Source: Cerina litoralis
GTDB taxonomy: Bacteria; Bacteroidota; Bacteroidia; Flavobacteriales; Flavobacteriaceae
Direction of reading: 5' to 3'
Length of the DNA stretch: 64,000 nucleotides
NCBI GenBank assembly: GCA_022008415.1
Contig: JAIRBC010000005.1
Location: 62,001 to 126,000 of the forward strand
This document shows, in pieces, positions 9,006-16,216 of this stretch (its first letter is position 1; the number at the start of each line of letters is the position of its first letter). A program made the translations under genes and the position numbers. The notes under the pieces are model-generated. The model ran no database searches and was not told the DNA's origin. It saw nothing but the letters and a program-made list of their open reading frames with translations.

Positions 9006-9137
9006 TGTTAATGTTATTAGTGTGATTTATTTCATTTTTCTATTGTTTCTGGTTCAAGTTGGATAAGTTGCCAGGAAAAATTTTATATCTAAAACTCTCT
9101 AGTCTTAACCTTTTTTCTGCCAACTGCTGCTGCTAAC

Positions 9138-10028
9138 TCATTGATTGAGCCACATTTCGGCCGGCATTCCAATTTTGAGGCTTCCGTCGTTTTTTACCCT
9201 CACCTTTACGGCGTATACCAAATTCACCCGTTCCTCTTTGGTTTGGATGATCTTTGGGGTAAACTCCGCCGAATCGGAAATCCACGATATGGTTCCATTA
9301 TAGGACTTCATACCCTCGGCACCATCTATTTTAACCGTTACTTCCTGACCAATTTTTAGGTTTGCCAATTGGGTTTCGCTGATATAGACGCGGAGTTCCA
9401 TGACATCCAGATCGGCAATTTTGTAAAGGGGCCTTCCAAAAGAGGTAATCTCATTGGGTTCTGCATACTTTACCAGCACGGTTCCCTTTACAGGGTTTGT
9501 AATGATGCTTTTATCAATTTGGTCTTCTATTTGTTGAATTTGTACTTCTATCCCCTTTACTTCGTTTACTATCGGCGCATTCTGGGTCTCTACGCTTTTC
9601 ATCTGCTGTTTCAGGACATCGATATGTCCGTTAATGTCGTCCAGCTGTTTTTGGGTAGCTGCTTTTTCTCGGAGCAGGTTTTCGATCCGATTCTGGTCGA
9701 TCTTCGCCACTTTCAATTGTTCCATAAGCACTTCCCGTTGAGAAAGCACATTTCTCGACTTGGAGAAAATGGTGTTTTTCGAAGCCAATAGTTGATCTCT
9801 TTTTAAGGACAATTGCACGGTGTCGACCACGCCCACAACGGCATTTTCTTGGAGGACATCGCCCTCCTCAACGTTAAAAAACAGCAACTTTCCATTGGCC
9901 TCGGCGGATATAACGGTCTCCGTGGCCTCGAAATTCCCGTAACCATCGGCCCTATCCCCATTGCGGTTGCAGGACAAAAGCAGGATTGCTAGGGATATTA
10001 GCGTTATAATTTTGTATGTTGTTTTCAT
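9138..10028 (-). CDS. HlyD-family periplasmic adaptor lipoprotein (YbhG-like)
   Basis: Membrane fusion protein joining the inner membrane ABC complex to TolC. The 296-residue product has a lipobox (LLLSC, Cys20), a first lipoyl half (about 45-75: AEANGKLLFFNVEEGDVLQENAVVG), a long alpha-helical hairpin (about 75-175), the second lipoyl half with the characteristic SIITNPVKGTVLVKYAEPNEI, and a beta-barrel C-terminal part. A GGCAG-type repeat lies directly after its stop codon. Context with two ATPases, two permeases and TolC supports a YbhGFSR-like pump; the substrate is unknown. Confidence 0.88.
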   Translation of the reverse strand: MKTTYKIITLISLAILLLSCNRNGDRADGYGNFEATETVISAEANGKLLFFNVEEGDVLQENAVVGVVDTVQLSLKRDQLLASKNTIFSKSRNVLSQREVLMEQLKVAKIDQNRIENLLREKAATQKQLDDINGHIDVLKQQMKSVETQNAPIVNEVKGIEVQIQQIEDQIDKSIITNPVKGTVLVKYAEPNEITSFGRPLYKIADLDVMELRVYISETQLANLKIGQEVTVKIDGAEGMKSYNGTISWISDSAEFTPKIIQTKEERVNLVYAVKVRVKNDGSLKIGMPAEMWLNQ

Positions 10029-10363
10029 GTCTTTAGTGAATTAGTGGGTTAGTGGGTCTTTCGTTTTTCCGTGATACCGTGATACGGTTAGCTATTTTTT
10101 TAAATTCAGTGTTCAGTATTCAGAATTATCCTTCATCTTTCGTCATTTGTCCCTCTAACCTCGTACCTCGTATTTAGTTTTCCTTGATGCTGTGATGCGG
10201 TTTTCCGAGATGTGATGATATGGTTACTTGTTGCTACCTACTGAATACTGCCCCCTGAGCACTGCATACTGTTTTTCTAATTTCTAGTTTCCAGTTTCTA
10301 ATCTCTAACTATGAATTTTGTACCTTGTCTTGGCTCTTGCCTCTGTAATATTTTCTCTTGATT
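10029..10363. repeat. Repeat-filled spacer, copy 2 of the dispersed repeat
   Basis: A 335-nt spacer with no gene. It contains an 8-nt array TTAGTGAA-TTAGTGGG-TTAGTGGG (about 10034-10058), TTCAGTG-TTCAGTA-TTCAGAA (about 10108-10128), CTCGTAC-CTCGTAT (about 10157-10172), CTACTGA-ATACTGC-CCCCTGA-GCACTGC-ATACTG (about 10236-10270), and TTTCTAG-TTTCCAG-TTTCTAA-TCTCTAA (10281-10308). The part 10194-10309 is similar to 5112-5229. Confidence 0.7.
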
Positions 10364-11629
10364 CTATTTACCATACGTTCCCTTTTCGATCTGGTATTGA
10401 ATCTGTTTCAACAGCATTTGCGTTTTATGCAGGGCCAGCGTGTTCTTGGCCTCGTATAGGTTCGTAAACTCGGTGATATAGGCCGATGAGGTAATCACCC
10501 CGTTCTTCAACTGGGATTCCGCCGTTCTTGCCATCTTATCCCGTAAAGGAATAATCGCTTCGTCATAGGAAATCAGTTCCCTTATCTTATCGATCTCGGA
10601 TTGCAGATTTACGAGTTCCAGGCTGTTGTTAATTTCAAAAGTTTTCTTTTGCGAATCGATGATCTCTTTGTTGATCTGGAGCGATTGCTTCTCGGTCTTG
10701 GTCTTGTTCCAATCAAAAACATTCCAGTTCAACCGCAGTCCCGCCATGTAAAAAGAATTGAACGTATTGTCGAGCATATTCAACCCGGGATTCCCATAAC
10801 CGCCCTGGGCAAAGGCGTTGATTTTAGGGAGCTTCGATTTAGAAAGTAGTTCCGTGGAAAGATCCACCTGTTCCTTTTGCAGTTGGAAAAGCATTAGTTC
10901 GGGCCTACCGGGTTCCTTTTCTGGATTTATAAAGACCTCTGGCCGTTGTAGCTTTATATCCTTATTCAGTTCTCTACCTATTAAAAGCGACAACCGCTTT
11001 AGCAGGTCCGATTTGGAAAAATCCAGTTCCGAACGGTTCTGTTTTATTTTCAGGAGTTCAACTTCCAGGGCATCACCGGAAGTAGGTAATAAGGAGCCGT
11101 ATTTAACGCCTGCCCTTACTTCTTCCAAACGAGCCTGCAATTGTCTTTCCACAGCGCCTAGGAGGGCTTGCTTGTCCTGTACCAGCAGCACGGAGAGATA
11201 TAGCTGATTGACCTGGTTTTTCAGTCCGTATAGATTTACTTCAACTTCCTGTTGGCTTACTTTGCCCTTGGCCTCTGCAACTTTTGCCGACGCGTCTGTA
11301 AGCCCCCCGTTGTAAACCAATTGGCTTACGTCTAAGGTTGCCCTGTATTGATCATTATTGGGAGGTTCTATGGTCTCGCCTGGGATCACGATCGGCACCA
11401 TAGTGACATCCGATTGGTAACTGGCCTGGGCGTTTACATCCAATTTGGGCAGTTTGCCCTTGTTGATGGCCTCGATATCCAAACGAGATCGTTCGTCCAA
11501 TAAAACCGATTGTTTGGCCAATGGATAGTTTTTTGCCACCAGGTCAAAACACTCGTCCAACGTAATCGTCTCTTGTGCTGCAGTGATATTTGGCAAAAGG
11601 ATTATCAATAAAATCAAAATCCTTTTCAT
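10364..11629 (-). CDS. TolC family outer membrane protein of the ABC exporter
   Basis: Outer membrane channel, 421 residues. The start at 11629 is chosen because MKRILILLIILLPNITAAQ is a typical signal peptide; an ATG at 11695 would put 22 charged residues before it and overlap the TetR gene. The mature protein opens ITLDECFDLVAKNYPLAKQ, the common TolC-family beginning, and contains the long coiled helices of the channel. It directly follows the TetR gene and precedes the adaptor gene, so it should be the dedicated outer membrane component of the exporter below it. Confidence 0.88.
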   Translation of the reverse strand: MKRILILLIILLPNITAAQETITLDECFDLVAKNYPLAKQSVLLDERSRLDIEAINKGKLPKLDVNAQASYQSDVTMVPIVIPGETIEPPNNDQYRATLDVSQLVYNGGLTDASAKVAEAKGKVSQQEVEVNLYGLKNQVNQLYLSVLLVQDKQALLGAVERQLQARLEEVRAGVKYGSLLPTSGDALEVELLKIKQNRSELDFSKSDLLKRLSLLIGRELNKDIKLQRPEVFINPEKEPGRPELMLFQLQKEQVDLSTELLSKSKLPKINAFAQGGYGNPGLNMLDNTFNSFYMAGLRLNWNVFDWNKTKTEKQSLQINKEIIDSQKKTFEINNSLELVNLQSEIDKIRELISYDEAIIPLRDKMARTAESQLKNGVITSSAYITEFTNLYEAKNTLALHKTQMLLKQIQYQIEKGTYGK

Positions 11630-11691
11630 GGCGACAGGTTTACATATCGTCCCAAGTTTCTTTTTTCCAATATGTTTTTCAATGATAACCA

Positions 11692-12294
11692 TCATGCTTT
11701 TATTGAATTGATAATCAGTTCGGCGATCAAGGATTTTCGCTCTACCATCATGGCCTGGAACGACTGGTCGTCCAATTTTAAAATTTCTTTTACCAGACCC
11801 CTCCCAACGAACGGAAAAGCGGACAACGAAATAAGGTTCAACAAGAGCTGCTTTGGGTCAACGGGCAATAGGTTGCCATTTTTGATCTCTTCCGATATCT
11901 GTTGCTCAAATAGAATGGGCTTAGGGGCTATGTTCGCACTGAAAAAAGTCTTGGCAAATTCAGGATTGTTGTTGATCTCCTGTATTAGAAAAGTGGGTAG
12001 AAAAGGGTTCTCCATTACAAAGGAGATATAGCGGTCTACGAACCGCCTGATCTTTTCGAAGACCGTCGCTTCCGAATTGAATATCCCATTGATATGTGGG
12101 ACCAATTCTTTGAAGGCCTGTATAAAGACAGCTTCGAACAATTTTTGTTTGCTCCTGTAATAATAATGCAACATGGCCTTATTGATGCGGGCCTCATCCG
12201 CAATTTCCTGCATTCTCGCGCCCGCCAGTCCCCTTTTCTGGAATACCGCGGTAGCCGCCCTTAAGATATTATCCTCCGTATTGGAATTTTTCAT
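11692..12294 (-). CDS. TetR/AcrR family transcriptional regulator
   Basis: A 200-residue repressor. The N-terminal helix-turn-helix lies at about residues 27-50 (ARMQEIADEARINKAMLHYYYRSKQKLFEAV), followed by an all-helical ligand domain. It is the first gene of the exporter operon, and an AACCATCTGGTT palindrome overlaps its own promoter, so autorepression released by a pump substrate is the likely scheme, as for CecR/YbiH with ybhGFSR in E. coli. The ligand is unknown. Confidence 0.88.
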   Translation of the reverse strand: MKNSNTEDNILRAATAVFQKRGLAGARMQEIADEARINKAMLHYYYRSKQKLFEAVFIQAFKELVPHINGIFNSEATVFEKIRRFVDRYISFVMENPFLPTFLIQEINNNPEFAKTFFSANIAPKPILFEQQISEEIKNGNLLPVDPKQLLLNLISLSAFPFVGRGLVKEILKLDDQSFQAMMVERKSLIAELIINSIKA

Positions 12295-12307
12295 TAACTA
12301 TATACTT

Positions 12308-12343
12308 TAACCATATATTTCAACCATCTGGTTAACAAATGTA
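12308..12343 (-). promoter_or_regulatory. Promoter and operator of the TetR/exporter operon
   Basis: On the minus strand, TACATTTG (12336-12343) fits the Bacteroidota -7 consensus TAnnTTTG. The palindrome AACCATCTGGTT (12322-12333) lies just downstream, over the expected transcription start, and further GGTTAA half-sites follow towards the start codon. This is the position of a repressor operator. Confidence 0.55.
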
Positions 12344-12433
12344 AAAAAAATATTTAAACCGTTGGAAATCGTAAATAAATTTAAGATAAGTTTAAGATAT
12401 GGCCAGGTCGAAGTAAAAGCCCTAGGTCCAGTA

Positions 12434-14170
12434 TTATTTAAGAAGATGTCGCTTTATCGCCCTTCCAATAAATCTTACTTTTTCCTTCATAGTAAACCGG
12501 CCCAAATTAACCTTTACCACCCCCTTGGTCATATAGGTCTTTTTAGAATAGTCGATGTTGACGTCCACGATAACGGGAACATTGCTCTCGGCAGCCAAAA
12601 AGGCCTTCTGCATAATGTCCTTTATTTCAGAGTCGTTTGCCATATGAAGATAGGCGGCACCGGTAGCATCTGCCATCCCTTTAAAATTAACATTGCCGAT
12701 AATGGTAGCTACCTTCCTGTTGAGCGGAATCTTTTGAAATTGGGAAATCTGCCCCAGTTCCCCATCGTGAAAGATAAAATAAACAACCCCCTTTTTATAG
12801 GTGCTCGCCGTTAAGGCTTCCATACCGGTCATTAAAAAACCGCCGTCGCCGACAATGCCTACTACCTTGTGGTCCGGGTTCATAAATTTAACCCCGATGG
12901 CGGCGGGAACGCAAAACCCCATACAGTTAAAGTCGGTCGGGGAAACAAAATGACGGGAACGGTTGATGGGCAATAATTCCGCGGCCAAATAGGTGTGCTT
13001 GCCATCATCTACTACAAAATAGGTATCGTCATCGGTAAACGCGGTCAAAGCCTCAAAAAAATATCCCGGAGATACCTTATCGGTTAAGGGCTTTCCCTTC
13101 CACTCCCCGAAATAGTCCTGCTTTTCGGTAGCGATCAATTTTTTTAAGTCAGCACTGTCCTTGGGTCCTTTTTCCAAGATTCTCTCCAATTCTTGCGCCA
13201 ATAGCGAAAGTGCGTCCGAAGCATCCCCTTCAATAGCGACCTTCGTCGGATAATTTTTATCGAAAACGGTTGGTTTTATATCAATATGTACCAAATTTTC
13301 CGGAACCTTTACCCCAAAGCTCCCCGTCCCGATCTCGGAAAATCGGACCCCTACTGCCAGCATGGCATCACAATCCGCAAAAGCTTTTTGAGATGCCGGA
13401 ACCGAATTGGGTCCAAACCCAAATCCGGTATGCAACGGATTGGAAGCCGGAAAAGAGGCCTTCCCTTGCAACGTGGTAGCGACAGGCGCACCGAGGAGTT
13501 CCGCTATCCTGGCTGTAAACGCCGTGGCACCGGCAGCTCCCCAACCCACGTAAATACCAGGATTTTTAGCTTGGGCCAATATTTTGGCGGCCTTTGATAA
13601 TTTAAGTTCATCGATAGCAGGGTTTCGAAAATTTTGAACATATGGTTCAATTTTATCCACCTCGCCCTTGAACATCTGTAGTTCTATGGGAATTTCAATA
13701 AAAACAGGGCCTGGCTCCCCCGAGATAGCAATCTCATAGGCCTTGTAGAGGGTTGGGATTATTTCCTTATGGGACTTTACTTTAAAAAAGGCCTTGGTGA
13801 TTTCGTCCACAAGATTTTCTTGGTCCAGTTGGTGCAACTGGTAATGTCTGCCGCTGTCCTGTCTGGTGCCGCCAGTGATTATGAGCATTGGAATACCGTC
13901 CAAAAAAGCTTCCCCGATTCCGCTCATCGCATGGGTGGTCCCAGCAGCGGGAACGATCATGAGGGTACCAATACTGTCCGATGTACACGAAACACCAAAC
14001 GCCATAAAGGAGGCGCCACCTTCATGGGTCACCAAAATGGGCTCGATGTCCTTGGAATTATTGAGTTCGTCGTACAATTCTATATTGTGCACGCCTGGAA
14101 TTCCAAACGTGTATTTAACCCCAATTTGTTCCAAGGCGTACACCGCCAAGCTTGCTCCTGTTCGTTTCAT
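12434..14170 (-). CDS. Thiamine-diphosphate-dependent enzyme (acetolactate synthase-like)
   Basis: A 578-residue cytosolic ThDP enzyme with the three-domain order Pyr, central, PP. The cofactor-activating Glu50 (VTHEGGASFMAFG) and the PP-domain motif GDGGFLMTGMEAL are present. The motif ends HDGELGQISQFQ, so the usual NN Mg ligand pair reads HD, a variant known in related decarboxylases. Residues expected of true acetolactate synthase cannot be confirmed, and no small regulatory subunit is nearby. It lies 9 nt after a flavoprotein dehydrogenase gene on the same strand, which suggests a 2-oxo acid or 2-hydroxyacyl substrate rather than branched-chain synthesis. The reaction is not determined. 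Confidence 0.82.
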   Translation of the reverse strand: MKRTGASLAVYALEQIGVKYTFGIPGVHNIELYDELNNSKDIEPILVTHEGGASFMAFGVSCTSDSIGTLMIVPAAGTTHAMSGIGEAFLDGIPMLIITGGTRQDSGRHYQLHQLDQENLVDEITKAFFKVKSHKEIIPTLYKAYEIAISGEPGPVFIEIPIELQMFKGEVDKIEPYVQNFRNPAIDELKLSKAAKILAQAKNPGIYVGWGAAGATAFTARIAELLGAPVATTLQGKASFPASNPLHTGFGFGPNSVPASQKAFADCDAMLAVGVRFSEIGTGSFGVKVPENLVHIDIKPTVFDKNYPTKVAIEGDASDALSLLAQELERILEKGPKDSADLKKLIATEKQDYFGEWKGKPLTDKVSPGYFFEALTAFTDDDTYFVVDDGKHTYLAAELLPINRSRHFVSPTDFNCMGFCVPAAIGVKFMNPDHKVVGIVGDGGFLMTGMEALTASTYKKGVVYFIFHDGELGQISQFQKIPLNRKVATIIGNVNFKGMADATGAAYLHMANDSEIKDIMQKAFLAAESNVPVIVDVNIDYSKKTYMTKGVVKVNLGRFTMKEKVRFIGRAIKRHLLK

Positions 14171-14179
14171 GCGTTTTCT

Positions 14180-15817
14180 TTACTTTTCATTATTGTTTTT
14201 TTCGGTAATGTGCTGGGCCGCCTTGAGCGCCGTAAATATACAACTGGTTAAAAACGTGCCTTCCAAGGCTCGTTTGCCGTGCGATCCCCCACCTCCGAAC
14301 CCGGCTGCCTCCCCGACCGCGTAGAGATTCTCAAAAACTTGGGGGGTGTTGTTTTTGGAGGTGGACTTTAAAACCTGCGAATGTAAATTGGTCTGTATAC
14401 CCCCCAGGCTTTTGCGCGATAGAATAAATTCCCTTATCGCTATTAAGGGATAGGCTCTTTTTTGATTTAATTTCTGTGGTTTCAAGGTCCTTTTCCGATC
14501 TCCCTTATACGCCCGGGTGTGCTCTATCCTTCTTATCTGCTCGTCGTTCCAGATATTTTTTCCCCGCTTAAAATTTTCGTCATAGTCATCAATGGTTCGT
14601 TGTAAAATGGCTTCGTCTACGTCGTTGGTGCCGGTAAGTCGGTTCATCTTTTTTGCCAATTCCCCAACGCTCTGGGCGGTAATATAATTGGGAGAATCCC
14701 TTTCTAAAATTTTGATCAAGTGTTTGTTTCCCTTGAGGATCGAATACAAAAACGAAAATAGTTTTTTGTTCTTGATTCCCTCGTTAAATTCCGAACCGGA
14801 AACCCCCAGCTCCTTGTAGGCAATCTTTTTATTGAGGATCTGCCACGAAAACTGTTTCTCTTGTTCGCAGATCTTGGTGACCAAATACCGGGTATCAAAC
14901 GAAGTCACCAAGGGTACGGGTCCCATACGCTCCCCTTTGTAATTAACCCAAAGAGCCGATTTTGGGGGCACTAAGCTTAGCCCATGGTTTTCCCGTTTGG
15001 GATAAGGGTGCGGGATTCCCGCCGCATAATTCCACATTAAATCCAGATTGGTGACGCTCCCTCCTATTTGGGTTACCTCATCGTGGATCAGACCATCCGA
15101 AAAGTGATGGGATCCGTTTAGGAGGACCTCGGGTGGATCGGACCATTCCTCATGCCAGTTTTTCCTCACTTTTTGGATGTTCCCGTTAATTCCGCCAGTG
15201 GCAATGATAAAGTTTTCGGCCCTGCACTCAAAAAATTCTCCACTGGCCTCGTCTACACCGCTCAAAGCGACAATCTCGGAATCCTTAAATTCGAATCCGG
15301 TTACTTTATGGCCAAAATAAAGGGTCAGGTTCTTATTGTGGGGATGGGATTTTAGATGATCTAACAAGGCTTTGATCAATCCGTCACCGGTACCCCATAC
15401 CATATGAAAACGGGGAACAGAATTCCCCGGGGCAAACAACCCCCGTTCCACCCAATGGACCACCGGAAAGAACCCGACCTTTTTGGAGCGGACCCAATCG
15501 TATATTTTTTGGGTAGATTCTAAATATGCATCGGCCCATTTTTTGCCCCACACTTCATTTTCATCAAATTCTGCAAAGGAATACCAATCCTTTTTAGCCT
15601 GGGCAATGCTGTCCTTAATGCCTGAGAATCGTTGCTGGGGCGAGTTGATAAAAAACATCCCCCCAAAGGATTCCTTTGCCAATCCCCCAAAGTTTTTCTC
15701 GAGGTCGCGATCCAATAGAACGACCTTTTTATTGGCATCGAGCAATTCTATAGCAGATGTGATCCCTGCGATTCCCCCACCGACGATAGCGGTATGTGTT
15801 GCGTAATTTCTCTTCAA
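14180..15817 (-). CDS. FAD-binding dehydrogenase (fumarate reductase/KstD-like flavoprotein)
   Basis: A 545-residue flavoprotein. The N-terminal dinucleotide fold GGGIAG (residues 13-18) with a downstream acidic residue in VVLLDRD, the internal stretch ATGGINGNIQK, and the C-terminal AVGEAAGFGGGGSHGKRALEGTF all belong to the FAD-dependent dehydrogenase family that includes 3-ketosteroid dehydrogenases and predicted oxidoreductases of the COG3573 type. No signal peptide is visible. The ThDP enzyme gene follows at 9 nt, so the two probably act in one short pathway. The substrate is unknown. Confidence 0.82.
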   Translation of the reverse strand: MKRNYATHTAIVGGGIAGITSAIELLDANKKVVLLDRDLEKNFGGLAKESFGGMFFINSPQQRFSGIKDSIAQAKKDWYSFAEFDENEVWGKKWADAYLESTQKIYDWVRSKKVGFFPVVHWVERGLFAPGNSVPRFHMVWGTGDGLIKALLDHLKSHPHNKNLTLYFGHKVTGFEFKDSEIVALSGVDEASGEFFECRAENFIIATGGINGNIQKVRKNWHEEWSDPPEVLLNGSHHFSDGLIHDEVTQIGGSVTNLDLMWNYAAGIPHPYPKRENHGLSLVPPKSALWVNYKGERMGPVPLVTSFDTRYLVTKICEQEKQFSWQILNKKIAYKELGVSGSEFNEGIKNKKLFSFLYSILKGNKHLIKILERDSPNYITAQSVGELAKKMNRLTGTNDVDEAILQRTIDDYDENFKRGKNIWNDEQIRRIEHTRAYKGDRKRTLKPQKLNQKRAYPLIAIREFILSRKSLGGIQTNLHSQVLKSTSKNNTPQVFENLYAVGEAAGFGGGGSHGKRALEGTFLTSCIFTALKAAQHITEKNNNEK

Positions 15818-16216
15818 AGGTTTATATTTCCTTGGTTTTGCAATCGTACTTTCCTTCCTCGTGCAACTTACAAATTTTTAAGCAACGCCGGTAGGCGAAC
15901 TTTGGGATTAAAGAACAAAGATCGACAAAATTCTCTCCGAGAAAATTTTGCTGTTTTCAGTGGCCATTCCTAACATGTTAACAAAAAAATGAGCCGACTT
16001 TTGTCCGGGGACCAAGAGTGCGATAATTCTTGCGGTTGTTCATTCCCAAACAAAAATAGGTTTTGAACACTGAGGGTAATATGATATTGGTCAGATTCGT
16101 TTAGATACCCCTCCAAATTCCATAAATCACAAATTAACGAAACAAAGATGAAATGGAATCATTGGATCGAAAATTGTACTTTAGTCGTAACGAGTTGCAA
16201 TCGGTAACACGAATCT
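15818..16216. other. Divergent intergenic region without a gene
   Basis: About 400 nt between the divergent flavoprotein and P-type ATPase genes. It holds an AT-rich inverted repeat, CAAAATT-CTCT/AGA-AATTTTG, at 15926-15950 (one mismatch), and TAACATGTTA at 15971-15980. I see no reading frame worth calling and no perfect -7 element for the plus-strand gene; TACTTTAG at about 16178 is one base off. Confidence 0.5.

Noticed and set aside
1-10363. CRISPR-like array in the repeat-rich spacers
   Set aside because: The repeats are 7-8 nt words in direct contact, without constant ~20-40 nt repeats and unique spacers, and no cas gene is present.
15971-15980. TAACATGTTA as a further Crp-type site
   Set aside because: It is 2 bp shorter than the TAACATAnGTTA core and has no -7 element at the expected distance on either strand.
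16082-16093. TGATATTGGTCA before the P-type ATPase gene as a further Crp/Fnr box
   Set aside because: No -7 element lies 23 nt downstream and it is 124 nt from the start codon, unlike the five accepted cases.
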